DNA of 64,000 nucleotides, taken from assembly GCA_002730525.1 (NCBI GenBank), contig PCAK01000040.1, positions 1-64,000 on the forward strand, given 5' to 3'. Positions 18,505 to 27,783 of this stretch are shown here, in pieces. The stretch comes from Acidobacteriota bacterium (lineage in GTDB: Bacteria; Acidobacteriota; Vicinamibacteria; Vicinamibacterales; UBA823). How positions within the stretch are numbered: the stretch's first letter is position 1; every line of letters starts with the position of its first letter. The notes beneath the pieces were generated by a model. It was given only the letters and a program-made list of their open reading frames with translations, was not told where the DNA came from and did not search any database. A program made the position numbers and the translations under genes.

Positions 18505-18600
18505 GCACCGACTCTCCATGTCTCTCTCGCGCGCGGGAGGCGCCGGGGCGGCGTGATAAACTCCCCGGCTGCGACACCTGACAAGGCAGAGGAGATCGTG

Positions 18601-20514
18601 ATGGGCAAGCCCTACGACCGTTTGACGACGCCGATGGTCCGCGAGAACGGATCGCTGCGGCCGGCGAGCTGGGACGAGGCGCTGGAGCGGGCGGCGACCG
18701 GCCTCAAACAGGTCGTCGACGCGCACGGCGGGTCGGCGGTGGGGATGTTTAGCTGCTCGAAGACGACGAACGAGATGAACTTCATGGCACAGAAGTTCGC
18801 CCGGTCCGTCATCGGCAGCAACAACATCGACAGCTGCAACCGTACGTGACACGCGCCCAGCGTCGTCGGTCTGGCGACGGTCTTGGGCGCGGGTGGCGGC
18901 ACCAGTTCGTACACCGACCTGCACCGTACCGATGTGGTCATCCTGTGGGGCTCCAACGCCCGCGAGACTCACCCGATCTTCTTCCATCATCTGCTCAAGG
19001 CGCTGCACAGTGGCGCGCGGCTCTACGCCGTCGATCCGCGTCGGACCAGTTCAGCCCGGTGGGCCGACGTTTGGTTGGGGCTCGACGTCGGTACCGACAT
19101 CGCGCTGGCCAATGCCGTCGGCCGCGAGATCATCGCCGCGGGGTTGGTCAATCAGGAGTTCGTCGACCAGGCCACGAGCGGGTTCGACGAGTACCGCGCG
19201 GCGGTCGAGCCCTACACACTCGAACGTGCCGAGCGGATCACGGGCGTCCCGCGTGACGCGATCCGCTCTCTGGCCCATGCCTACGCCGGGGCGAAGAGCG
19301 CGCAGCTTTGCTGGACGCTCGGCATCACCGAACACCACAACGCGGTCGACAACGTCCTGGCGCTGATCAATCTCGCGCTGCTGACCGGCCACGTCGGGCG
19401 GCCGGGTTCCGGCATGAATCCGCTGCGCGGCCAGAACAACGTGCAGGGCGGAGGCGACATGGGCGCGCTGCCGAACAAACTGCCGGGATTCCAGGACGTC
19501 GAAGACGACGAGCTGCGGGCGAAGTTCGAGCGCGCGTGGGACTGCACGATTCCGCCGAAGAACGGATGGCACCTGACGCAGATGTTCGAGGCGATGGAGC
19601 GGCGCGATCTGCGTGGGCTCTACGTCATCGGGGAGAACCCCGCACAGTCGGAAGCCGACGCGGACCACACCAATCGCATGCTGCAGGGGCTGGACCACCT
19701 CATCGTGCAAGACATCTTTCTGACCAAGACCGCCGAATTGGCCGATGTCGTGCTACCGGCGGCGGCGGGCTGGGCCGAGGCCGAGGGCACGGTGACGAGC
19801 AGCGAACGACGGGTGCAGCGCGTCCGCAAGGCGCTCGACCCTCCGGGCGAGGCTCGAGACGACGTCGACATCCTGTGCGAGCTGGCGAAACGCTTCGGCC
19901 ACGACTGGGGTCAGCCGGCGGCCGAGGAGATCTGGGACGAGCTGCGCGGCCTGTCGCCGATGCATGGCGGCATGAGCTACGCGCGGCTCGAGGCGCTCGG
20001 CGGCATCCAGTGGCCGTGCCCCGACGAGGATCATCCCGGCAGCACCTATCTGCACGGCCGGCTCTGGAAGCGCCCGATCGAGGGGCGAGTGGCGCCTTTC
20101 TCGGTCGTCGAAGATGTGCCGCCAGCCGACGGACTGACCGACGAGTACCCGGTCCGCCTGACGACTGGGCGCCGGCTGGATTCCTACAACACGGGCGTGC
20201 AGAGCGGCGGCTTCGCCTCACCGATCCGCCGGCCCGAGACGCTCGATATCTGCGAGGCCGACGGCCGGCGGTGGGGCATCGCCGACGGCGAGCGGGTGCG
20301 AGTGCAGTCACGGCGGAGCGCGATCGAGATGACCGTGCGCTACGTCGACAATCTACGGCCCGGCCTGACGTTCACGACCTTTCACTTCCCGGACGAGGTC
20401 GAGACCAACAAGTTGACGAACCCGGCGTGGGACCAGAGATCTGGAACGGCCGAATTCAAGGCCGCGGCGATACGCATCGAGAAGCTCGAGGCGGCGGTCG
20501 GCGTCGGTGGATGA
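18601..20514 (+). CDS. fdhA: Selenocysteine formate dehydrogenase, catalytic half of a split alpha subunit
   Basis: Read as one 638-codon gene with in-frame TGA at 18847-18849 as selenocysteine 83. The flanks NNIDSCNRT-U-HAPSVVGL match the FdhF/FdsA active site, where U or C ligates Mo. The frame continues through FGSNARETHP-type cofactor loops (VVILWGSNARETHPIF), the ENPAQSEAD segment and the C-terminal dinucleotide-binding domain (TTGRRLDSYNTGVQS near residue 520). GAGGAG lies upstream of ATG 18601. The usual N-terminal FeS domains are absent; they are encoded by the gene at 22395. It would oxidise formate to CO2 on a bis-MGD cofactor in the cytoplasm. Function requires SelB and tRNA-Sec encoded elsewhere. 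Confidence 0.93.
18847..18891 (+). promoter_or_regulatory. UGA-Sec codon and bacterial SECIS hairpin
   Basis: Immediately after TGA 18847-18849 the sequence folds into a two-part stem: CGCGCCCA (18852-18859) with TGGGCGCG (18884-18891), and CGTCGTC (18861-18867) with GGCGACG (18873-18879, one G-U pair). The apical loop is GGTCT. The loop GGUC begins 18 nt after the UGA, the spacing I recall for E. coli fdhF, whose SelB-binding loop is also GGUC. This recodes the UGA as selenocysteine. Confidence 0.92.
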
Positions 20515-20524
20515 GCGAGCGCGG

Positions 20525-22375
20525 ATGGATCTGAAACTGTTGCCGGCCGAAGCGAGCCCGGAAGAACGCGCCGCTGTCGCCTCCGTCTTCGACTCGTCGT
20601 CCGAGGCGTCAAACGCCGATCGGGTCGCGCGCGAAGGCCTCAACGAGGCCAAGGCGCGGCGTCATCTGCTGCTGCCCGCACTGCACGCGGTGCAGAAGGC
20701 GGTCGGATGGATTTCGCAGGGTGCCCTCAATGAGATCTGCTGCCGGTTGATCGTGCCACCGGCGGAGGCCTACGGCGTCGCCAGCTTCTACGCGATGTTC
20801 TCCACCGTGGCGCGGGCGCCGCGTGTGGCGCACGTCTGCGACGACATCGCCTGCAAGCTGGCCGGGGCCGACGCGATCTGCGCGACGCTGGAGCGAACGA
20901 TCGGGCCGCCCGGGACGTCCTCGGCCGACGGGCAGGCGACGTGGCTGCGCAGCCCGTGCCTCGGGCTCTGCGAGCGGTCCCCGGCGGCGCTGTTCCAGTT
21001 GGCGGGTTCGGAGAGCGCGGACGACGACACGATCGCACCGGCCACCATCGATGAGATCGAGCAGATTCTGAACGGCGCGACGGTGCCGGCTCCGGCCGTG
21101 GGTTCCACGCCGCAGACGTCGGGGACGCGTGAGCCCGAGCTACGGCTGCTGCGGCGGGTCGGTGTCGCCGATCCGACGAGCCTGTCGGCTTATCGTGCGG
21201 CGGGTGGCTACGACGCGCTCGCGCGAGCGGTCCAGATGGGGCCGGCCCAGGTCATCGCCGAGGTCTCGGCCTCGGAACTGCAAGGCCGTGGCGGCGCGGC
21301 GTTTCCGACCGGCCGCAAGTGGGATGCGGTCGCGAAGACGGCGGAGACGCCCCGCTACGTCGTCTGCAATGCCGATGAGTCAGAGCCCGGTACGTTCAAG
21401 GACCGCGTGTTGATGGAGGAAGACCCGTTCGCGACCGTCGAGTCGATGACGGTCGCCGGGTTCGCCGTCTCCGCCGCGCACGGCTATCTCTACGTGCGCG
21501 GTGAGTATCCGCTCGCCACCGCTCGCCTCGAGGGCGCCATCCGCCAGTGCCGAGCCGACGGCCTGCTCGGGGCCGACGTGATGGGCAAGGGGTTCGCCTT
21601 CGACATCGAACTGCGCCGCGGCGCCGGCGCCTACATCTGCGGCGAGGAAACGGCGCTGTTCAATTCGATCGAGGGGTTTCGCGGAGAGCCGCGGAATAAG
21701 CCGCCGTTTCCGGTGGAGAAGGGCCTCTTCGGAAAGCCGACGGTCATCAACAATGTCGAAACGCTGGCCAACGTGCTCGATATCGTGCTCGAGGGCGGCG
21801 CGGCCTTTGCCGGCGTGGGGACGGAGCAGTCGACCGGCTCGAAGCTCTTCTGCGTCTCGGGCTCGGTCGAACGGCCCGGGCTCTACGAGGTGGCGTTCGG
21901 CACGACGCTGGGCGGACTGATCGATCTGGCGGGCGGAGTTCGCGACGGGGGGGGGCTAGCCACCGTCCTGCTGGGCGGCGCCGCGGGCACGTTCGTGTCG
22001 CCGGAGCATCTCGACACGCCGCTGACATTCGAAGGCACGCGTGCGATCGGAGCGTCGCTGGGGTCGGGCGTCGTCATGGCGTTCGACGAGTCGGCCGACA
22101 TGCGCGACATCGTGCTGCGCATCGCCGCCTTCTTCAGGGATGAGTCGTGCGGGCAGTGCGTGCCCTGTCGCGTCGGCACGGTACGTCAAGAAGAGCTATT
22201 GCGGCGGCTGGCGCGCGACGGCGCGCGGCCTTCGCCTGCGGCCGAGGCGGATCTGCTGGACGAGCTGGCGCGCGTGATGCGCGATGCGTCGATCTGCGGC
22301 CTGGGCCACACGGCGGCCAACGCGGTGCAGTCGGCCGTCTCGATGGGCGTGTTCGAAGGAACGGAACGTGAGTAG
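20525..22375 (+). CDS. fdhB: Formate dehydrogenase beta subunit, NuoE-NuoF fusion
   Basis: 616 aa from ATG 20525 (GTG 20507 is an alternative; the ATG at 20511 is out of frame and stops at once). Residues about 20-180 are thioredoxin-like NuoE with [2Fe-2S] cysteines in VCDDIACKL and SPCLGLCERSP. From about 210 it is NuoF: FMN site GRGGAAFPTGRKW, NAD-binding CNADESEPGTFKDR, GAYICGEETAL, an SLBB segment and the [4Fe-4S] SCGQCVPCR with a last Cys in ASICGLG. It accepts electrons from the alpha FeS chain and reduces NAD+. It sits between the two halves of the split alpha subunit. Confidence 0.92.
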   Translation: MDLKLLPAEASPEERAAVASVFDSSSEASNADRVAREGLNEAKARRHLLLPALHAVQKAVGWISQGALNEICCRLIVPPAEAYGVASFYAMFSTVARAPRVAHVCDDIACKLAGADAICATLERTIGPPGTSSADGQATWLRSPCLGLCERSPAALFQLAGSESADDDTIAPATIDEIEQILNGATVPAPAVGSTPQTSGTREPELRLLRRVGVADPTSLSAYRAAGGYDALARAVQMGPAQVIAEVSASELQGRGGAAFPTGRKWDAVAKTAETPRYVVCNADESEPGTFKDRVLMEEDPFATVESMTVAGFAVSAAHGYLYVRGEYPLATARLEGAIRQCRADGLLGADVMGKGFAFDIELRRGAGAYICGEETALFNSIEGFRGEPRNKPPFPVEKGLFGKPTVINNVETLANVLDIVLEGGAAFAGVGTEQSTGSKLFCVSGSVERPGLYEVAFGTTLGGLIDLAGGVRDGGGLATVLLGGAAGTFVSPEHLDTPLTFEGTRAIGASLGSGVVMAFDESADMRDIVLRIAAFFRDESCGQCVPCRVGTVRQEELLRRLARDGARPSPAAEADLLDELARVMRDASICGLGHTAANAVQSAVSMGVFEGTERE

Positions 22376-22394
22376 CCGGACCGCTGGAACGCCG

Positions 22395-23303
22395 ATGATC
22401 GACGTGACGGTCGACGGCGAGGTGGTGCAGGTGCCGGAGGGCGCGACGCTCCTGGATGCCTGCCGCACCAAAGGCGTCGATACGCCGACGCTGTGCTACC
22501 TGGAGACGCTGACGCCGGTGAACGCCTGCCGCGTCTGCGTTGTGGAGCTGGAGGGCTCTCGGACGCTGGTGCCCTCGTGCTCTCGAGCGGCCCAGCCCGG
22601 CGACGTCGTCCAGACCGACTCGCCGCGCGTCCGTCACAGCCGGAAACTGGTCCTCGAATTGCTGGCGTCGTCGGTCGATCTTTCCCTTGCGAGCGGAGAC
22701 GTCAGACGGTGGGTGGACCGTTACGAGGTCGACACCGCCAGGTTCGGCCCAGCGGCGGCGCCGGCCGCGGCGGATGAGCGCGACGGCCGTGATTCTGGGC
22801 ATCACCATGCGTCTGACGGCGCAACAGCGGAAACGGTCGCACAGCCGATCAAGATCCACGACGAGATGTACGTCCGCGACTATTCGAAGTGCATCCTCTG
22901 TTATAAGTGCGTCGAGGCCTGCGGCGACGATGCGCAGAACACCTTTGCCATCGCGGTCGCCGGGCGCGGTTTCGATGCCAGGATCTCCACCGAGTTCGAC
23001 CGGAAACTGGATCAGTCGGCCTGCGTTTACTGCGGGAACTGCATCGGCGTCTGCCCCACCGGCGCGCTGGTGTTCAAGAGCGAGCACGACCTCCGGGAAG
23101 CCGGCACCTGGGACGAGGCGAAGCAGACCATGACCCGCACGGTCTGCCCGTACTGCGGCGTGGGCTGCAATCTCGAGTTGCACGTCCAGGACAACGAGAT
23201 CGTGAAGGTCACCTCACCGATGGACCACTCGGTGACCCACGGTCACCTGTGCATCAAGGGCCGGTTCGGATGGCAGTTCGTCCAGAATCGCGGGAGCGAG
23301 TGA
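22395..23303 (+). CDS. Formate dehydrogenase alpha subunit, detached N-terminal FeS half
   Basis: 302 aa. Order: [2Fe-2S] ferredoxin domain (TLCYLETLTPVNACRVC, then PSC), a linker without the NuoG-type Cys/His cluster, two [4Fe-4S] sites (CILCYKCVEAC and CVYCGNCIGVC), then the Molybdop_Fe4S4 motif CPYCGVGC ending LCIKGRFGWQFVQNRGSE. In ordinary FdhA the polypeptide would continue here into the Mo domain that starts at 18601, so the split is exactly in that interdomain linker. It wires the Mo site to the NuoE/NuoF subunit. GTG 22368, preceded by AAGGA, is an alternative start overlapping the beta gene stop. Confidence 0.92.
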   Translation: MIDVTVDGEVVQVPEGATLLDACRTKGVDTPTLCYLETLTPVNACRVCVVELEGSRTLVPSCSRAAQPGDVVQTDSPRVRHSRKLVLELLASSVDLSLASGDVRRWVDRYEVDTARFGPAAAPAAADERDGRDSGHHHASDGATAETVAQPIKIHDEMYVRDYSKCILCYKCVEACGDDAQNTFAIAVAGRGFDARISTEFDRKLDQSACVYCGNCIGVCPTGALVFKSEHDLREAGTWDEAKQTMTRTVCPYCGVGCNLELHVQDNEIVKVTSPMDHSVTHGHLCIKGRFGWQFVQNRGSE

Positions 23304-23323
23304 ACGACGGAAGGGACGCGGGG

Positions 23324-24826
23324 ATGACCGACGATCAGGCGGCGCGACTGGACCGGGAAGTCGGCGGGCTGGATCTCCCGAACACGTCCTGGAAGGGGAT
23401 GCTGCGGCACTTCGGCCCGGGCCTCATCCTGATGATGACCGGCGTCGGGACGAGCCACCTGGTGACGGCGCCCGCGGCGGGCGGGCGCTTCGAGTTCGCC
23501 CTGCTCTGGTGCATTCCGATCGCCTACATCTTCAAGTACTACGGGTTCGAGATGGCGTTCCGCTTCACGAACGCCACCGGCAAGAGTCTCATCGAAGCCT
23601 ACGGCACGGCCTGGAAGAAGTGGCCGCTCTGGTACGTCATGGTCACGACGATCATCCAGTCGGCAATCGGCCAGGCAGGCCGGCTCACCGCCACGGCGGC
23701 GGTGGCCTACTTCCTGTTCACGACGAACTTCGGATTGCCGTTCGACGCCTGGGTCTACGGTCTGGTCCTGGGCGTCCTGTCGGTCGCGGTGATTCTGCGC
23801 GGCAACTACGGCGCGGTGGAGACCGCCACCAAGTTGCTGGCGGGGATGCTGGTGCTGTCGGCATTCTTCGTCTTCCTGTTCCGTCCGGCGGGGCTCGACG
23901 CGATCGAGCATTTCGTGATCTTCGAGACGCCCGAGGGGTCGTGGCTGATTATCGCGGCGTTCCTCGGCTTGCTGCCGACCGGGATTGACGTGTCGCTCCA
24001 GGCCTCGGAATGGGGCAAGGCCAAGCGTGTGGGCATGGGCCGACTGCGCCCCGAACTGGAGCGGGCGGGGCTGGCGAAGCCGTTCGACCCCTTTTCGAGT
24101 TCGAAGGCTGATCTGGCCGTTGACACGTCCGTGATTCCAGAGCGCGGCGTCGAGTACTGCCACCGTTGGTTCCAGATCGGGCTGTGGGACTTCCGCCTCG
24201 GCCACGTCGGGTCGTTCTTCCTGGCGTGCATCTTCCTCCTCCTGGCCGCGGTCTGGATGTATCCGAGCGAGGTGGCCGGTAACGATGTGATGGGGGAGAT
24301 CGCCAGAATCTTCACGGAGAGCATCGGCCCGTGGATGATGGTCGTCTTCATCCTCGGTGCATTCGCCGCGACGTTCTCCACCGCCTTCAACTACTTCGAC
24401 GGATGGCCGCGGGTGGTCGGCGCCTGTTGCCGGAACATGTTCCGGTCCACCGCGTCGCTGCAGGGTGTGGCTCGCGAGGACCTGACGGACGAGCATCGCC
24501 GTCGATGGTATTCGGAATACAATATCTATCGGGCCACGATGCTGTTCTCGCTGGTTACGTCCGTCGTGATCGTCTACGGCGTGCCGCGGCCGGTGCTCCT
24601 GGTCCTGATCGCCTCCGCGCTGGCCTTCTTCATCGCGCCGGTGGTGTTCTTCCTGAACGTCTATTACTGCGTCACGATCATTCCGAAGACGGATCGCCGA
24701 TTCTATCCGTCGAAAATGGAAATCTGGTTCAGCTGGTTCAGTTTCGTCGTCTTCACGGTGCTGACGATCATCGTCGTGCAGGCGCGGGACGTCGTGGGGA
24801 GTCTCGTCAGACAAATGATCGGCTGA
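23324..24826 (+). CDS. Nramp-fold transporter lacking the standard metal motifs
   Basis: 500 aa with about 11 membrane helices, starting at ATG 23324 behind GGAAGGGA. Overall pattern and FGPGLILMMTGVGTSHLVTAPAAGG in helix 1 resemble Nramp/divalent-metal transporters. The metal-binding DPGN of helix 1 is replaced by TGVGTSH, and the helix 6 MPH motif by LLPTGIDVSLQASEW. A cytoplasmic insertion with charged residues lies near 250-290. It lies 20 bp after the formate dehydrogenase genes, so it may be cotranscribed; a role in supplying Mo, Fe or formate would be speculation. Confidence 0.75.
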   Translation: MTDDQAARLDREVGGLDLPNTSWKGMLRHFGPGLILMMTGVGTSHLVTAPAAGGRFEFALLWCIPIAYIFKYYGFEMAFRFTNATGKSLIEAYGTAWKKWPLWYVMVTTIIQSAIGQAGRLTATAAVAYFLFTTNFGLPFDAWVYGLVLGVLSVAVILRGNYGAVETATKLLAGMLVLSAFFVFLFRPAGLDAIEHFVIFETPEGSWLIIAAFLGLLPTGIDVSLQASEWGKAKRVGMGRLRPELERAGLAKPFDPFSSSKADLAVDTSVIPERGVEYCHRWFQIGLWDFRLGHVGSFFLACIFLLLAAVWMYPSEVAGNDVMGEIARIFTESIGPWMMVVFILGAFAATFSTAFNYFDGWPRVVGACCRNMFRSTASLQGVAREDLTDEHRRRWYSEYNIYRATMLFSLVTSVVIVYGVPRPVLLVLIASALAFFIAPVVFFLNVYYCVTIIPKTDRRFYPSKMEIWFSWFSFVVFTVLTIIVVQARDVVGSLVRQMIG

Positions 24827-24875
24827 GGAGGTGCGTGCGGTCGAGCATCAGCGCGCCTGGAAGGGGAGCACTGCC

Positions 24876-26465
24876 ATGTCCATCATTCGCGTCATGTCCA
24901 TCGTCACGCTCACTGCGTTCGTGTCAGCCGGCCCGTCGTGGGCGCAATCGGAACGACTCGAAGCGCTGAAGCAGGAGGCGGTCGCCGAGGTCGAGGCGCT
25001 GCGGACGTTCACGCAGCAGACCGTCGACCAGATCTTCAGCTTCGGCGAGCTGGGATTCCAGGAGCACGAGACTTCTCGCCATGTGACCGGCATCCTGGAG
25101 GAGAACGGCTTCCAGGTGGAGCGGGGTGTCGCCGAGATGCCGACCGCTTGGATCGCGACCTGGGGATCGGGGAAGCCGGTGATTGCGTTCGGCAGCGACA
25201 TCGACGGCATTCCGAAGGCCTCACAAAAACCTGGCGTGGCTTACCACGATCCGATCATCGAGGGTGCGCCAGGCCACGGTGAGGGCCACAACTCGGGCCA
25301 GGCGGTGAACGTCACCGCGGCGCTGGTCCTCAAGAAGCTGATGGAGCGCGAGAACATCGCCGGCACGATCATGTTGTGGCCCGGCGTCGCCGAAGAGCAG
25401 CTCGGCTCGAAGGCCTACTTCGTGCGCGGCAACCTGTTTCAGGACGTCGACATCATGATCTTCACGCACGTCGGCAGCAACATGGGCGTGAGCTGGGGCG
25501 AGGGCAGTGGCAACGGCTTGGTCTCGGTGGAGTACACGTTTCACGGCGAGTCGGCCCATTCTGCGGGATCGCCGTGGTCGGGACGCAGTGCGCTCGATGC
25601 GGTCGAACTGATGACCTCGGCGATGAACTACCGGCGCGAGCATCTGCGGTTGTCGCAGCGGACGCACTACGTCATCACCGACGGCGGTGACCAGCCCAAC
25701 GTCGTGCCCTCGATTGCATCGGTCTGGTACTACTTCCGCGAGCTGGACTACGAGCACATCAAGGAACTGTTCGAGATTGGCAACACCTCGGCCGAGGCCG
25801 CGGCGAAGATGACCAACACCGATGTCGAGTGGCGGATTCTCGGGTCGGCCTGGCCCCGCCATTTCAACAAGGTCATCGCCGAGACGATGTACGAGAACAT
25901 CACGACCGTCGGCCTGCCGGAATGGAGCGAGGCGGATCAGACACTGGCCCGGGCGCTACAGACGGAGATGGGCGTCGACGAGCCGACCGGCCTGGCGACC
26001 GAGCTGGGCGAACTGGGCGGGCCGCCGGAGGGTGTGCGGACCGGCGGCGGGTCCGACGACATCGGCGACATCTCGTGGCAGGTGCCGACCGTGACCCTGC
26101 GGTTCCCCGCGAACTTCCGCACCGGCGGCGGTGGTCACCACTGGTCGAGCGCCGTGGCGATGGCCACGCCGATCGCGCACAAGGGCTCGACGGCCGGCGC
26201 CAAGGTGATGGCGATGACCGCGCTCGATTTCCTGCTGCAGCCCGAGAAGATCGAGGCGGCCCGAGCCTACTTCACCGACGTGCAGACGGCGGAGCAGCAA
26301 TACATTCCGTTCATCAGCGCCGACGATCGACCGGCGACGCACCTGAACGCCGAGATCATGGAGGAGTTCAGAGAAGAGATGAGCGAGTACTACTTCGACC
26401 CGACGCGGTACGACACCTATCTCGAGCAGCTCGGCATCGAGTATCCGATGGTGCGGGAGCAGTAG
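24876..26465 (+). CDS. Exported M20-family amidohydrolase (AbgB-like)
   Basis: 529 aa from ATG 24876 (AAGGGGAG upstream) with a Sec signal ending SAGPSWAQ. M20 features: FSFGELGFQEHETS, metal-binding FGSDIDGIPKAS (Asp), GHGEGHNSGQAVNVTAAL, VAEEQLGSKAYF (catalytic Glu) and the dimerisation-domain HGESAHSAGSPWSGRSALDAVE. The family hydrolyses N-acyl or aminobenzoyl amino-acid bonds using two metal ions. It lies 49 bp after the Nramp-like gene on the same strand. Length exceeds simple M20D members (about 400 aa), with extra C-terminal helices. Confidence 0.85.
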   Translation: MSIIRVMSIVTLTAFVSAGPSWAQSERLEALKQEAVAEVEALRTFTQQTVDQIFSFGELGFQEHETSRHVTGILEENGFQVERGVAEMPTAWIATWGSGKPVIAFGSDIDGIPKASQKPGVAYHDPIIEGAPGHGEGHNSGQAVNVTAALVLKKLMERENIAGTIMLWPGVAEEQLGSKAYFVRGNLFQDVDIMIFTHVGSNMGVSWGEGSGNGLVSVEYTFHGESAHSAGSPWSGRSALDAVELMTSAMNYRREHLRLSQRTHYVITDGGDQPNVVPSIASVWYYFRELDYEHIKELFEIGNTSAEAAAKMTNTDVEWRILGSAWPRHFNKVIAETMYENITTVGLPEWSEADQTLARALQTEMGVDEPTGLATELGELGGPPEGVRTGGGSDDIGDISWQVPTVTLRFPANFRTGGGGHHWSSAVAMATPIAHKGSTAGAKVMAMTALDFLLQPEKIEAARAYFTDVQTAEQQYIPFISADDRPATHLNAEIMEEFREEMSEYYFDPTRYDTYLEQLGIEYPMVREQ

Positions 26466-26610
26466 CAGGTTCGTCGGCAGTACGATCGGTGGCGCGACGC
26501 TTGCCCCTTCCTGCAACGCTGAACAGGGCTGGGGCCTCCAGCGAAGCGGGGAGCAGCGTCGCGAACGGCGCGGAAAACGCCGCGCCTCGATAGACAGCAA
26601 GGAGGCTCAG

Positions 26611-27201
26611 ATGAAGCGGATTGCACTATTCGTCGCCGTCCTCTTGGCGGTATCGACCGCCACCTTCGCGCAACGCGGCCGCACCCCCGCACCGCCCCCA
26701 CCGCTCGAGCCGGGTGCCTCGCAGGCCGATGTCGACACCGCCCTGATCGCGGCGCCCAGCCGGCAGCGGGACCAGGCGACCGTCGTCAAGTGGAACGCGG
26801 ACTTCACGTACGAGACGCTGAGGCAGGGGACCAACCGTTTGGTCTGCTACGAACTGTCCGGCTTCCCGCTGCGGGCACCGTTCGCGGTGCAGTGCACCAG
26901 CATCGCCAACTTCGACCGCATCGCGCAGAACCTGCAAGCCGAGTCGACCGGCGACCGCGAGACGTCGGAAGCGATGCTCAAGGAGATGGAAGAAGCAGGG
27001 ACCCGCGTGAGCCCCGAGTACGGATCGATGTGGTGGAGCGTCAACGGCGCAAGCCGGGAAGAGGCTCGACCGCACCACCTCATGATCGCAGTGCCGGGCG
27101 CCACCACTGAATCGACCGGCCTGCCAGAGAACCCTAGAGAAGGCGGTGCGTGGATCATGGGTGCGGGGACGTTGACCGCGCACGTCATGATGCCGAGCTA
27201 G
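26611..27201 (+). CDS. Secreted protein of unknown function
   Basis: 196 aa with an excellent SD (AAGGAGG) and a Sec signal (MKRIALFVAVLLAVSTATFAQ). The mature part opens with a proline-rich stretch (TPAPPPPLEPG), then VVKWNADFTYETLRQGTNRLVCYELSGFP, with two Cys flanking it (VCYE, VQCTS) that could form a disulfide, and ends AWIMGAGTLTAHVMMPS. No catalytic motif is recognised. It stands alone between the amidohydrolase and the SnoaL-like gene. Confidence 0.7.
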   Translation: MKRIALFVAVLLAVSTATFAQRGRTPAPPPPLEPGASQADVDTALIAAPSRQRDQATVVKWNADFTYETLRQGTNRLVCYELSGFPLRAPFAVQCTSIANFDRIAQNLQAESTGDRETSEAMLKEMEEAGTRVSPEYGSMWWSVNGASREEARPHHLMIAVPGATTESTGLPENPREGGAWIMGAGTLTAHVMMPS

Positions 27202-27364
27202 TTGACCTGCTGCGTCGCCCGGTGCCTCGGACCGGGCGGCGCATCCTCACACTCTCGATTGGCGGCCTCCGCGCCGTCGTCACGCAAATGTTCTACAACC
27301 TGTATCCTCACGTCTATTAGCCCAGCGGAGCGGTGGAAGCCGGGCCGCGAAAGGAGCATCCCCG

Positions 27365-27781
27365 ATGAGTGCGATCAAGGAAACGGCTGAACAGTTCCTC
27401 GATGCCTGTGAAACAGGAAAAGGCTGGGAGGCCTGCCAGCAGCACTGCCACGCCGGCGCGACGTTCTCGGCCCAGGCCGATGCTCTCGCTGATGTCGACA
27501 CCTTGCAGGCCTACACCGAGTGGATGAAGGGCTTGTTCACACCCGTACCCGATGGCCGGTACGAGGTGCGGTCGCTGGCCGTGGACGAAGATCGCAATAA
27601 CGTGGCCGCCTATGCCGTGTTCCATGGCACTCACACGGGTGAAGGCGGTCCGGTGCCGCCAACCGGAAAACAAGTAGAGGCGGACTACGTGTACGTCATG
27701 CAGTTCGACGGCGACAAGATCCGCCACATGACGAAGATCTGGAACGATGGCTTCAGCCTGAAGCAGCTCGGATGGGCGTGA
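27365..27781 (+). CDS. SnoaL-like/NTF2-fold protein
   Basis: 138 aa with the NTF2-like layout: helix KETAEQFLDACETGKGWEACQ, then DTLQAYTEWMKGLFTPVPDGRYEV, and strands ending VYVMQFDGDKIRHMTKIWNDGF, as in SnoaL ester cyclases and delta-5-ketosteroid isomerase relatives. His and Asp in these strands may line the pocket. Members catalyse varied cyclisation or isomerisation reactions or only bind ligands, so no substrate is proposed. GGAGC lies just upstream of ATG 27365. The peptidase gene follows 2 bp later. Confidence 0.75.
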   Translation: MSAIKETAEQFLDACETGKGWEACQQHCHAGATFSAQADALADVDTLQAYTEWMKGLFTPVPDGRYEVRSLAVDEDRNNVAAYAVFHGTHTGEGGPVPPTGKQVEADYVYVMQFDGDKIRHMTKIWNDGFSLKQLGWA

Positions 27782-27783
27782 CC

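Noticed and set aside
18847-18849. TGA taken as a real stop, giving a 97-residue gene plus a separate FDH gene
   Set aside because: Frame, active-site context and the SECIS hairpin directly downstream all support selenocysteine insertion.
23243-24814. 523-codon open frame antisense to the Nramp-like gene
   Set aside because: Composition is Arg/Glu/His-rich as expected from reverse reading of a GC-rich gene; the plus strand has a coherent membrane protein and an SD.
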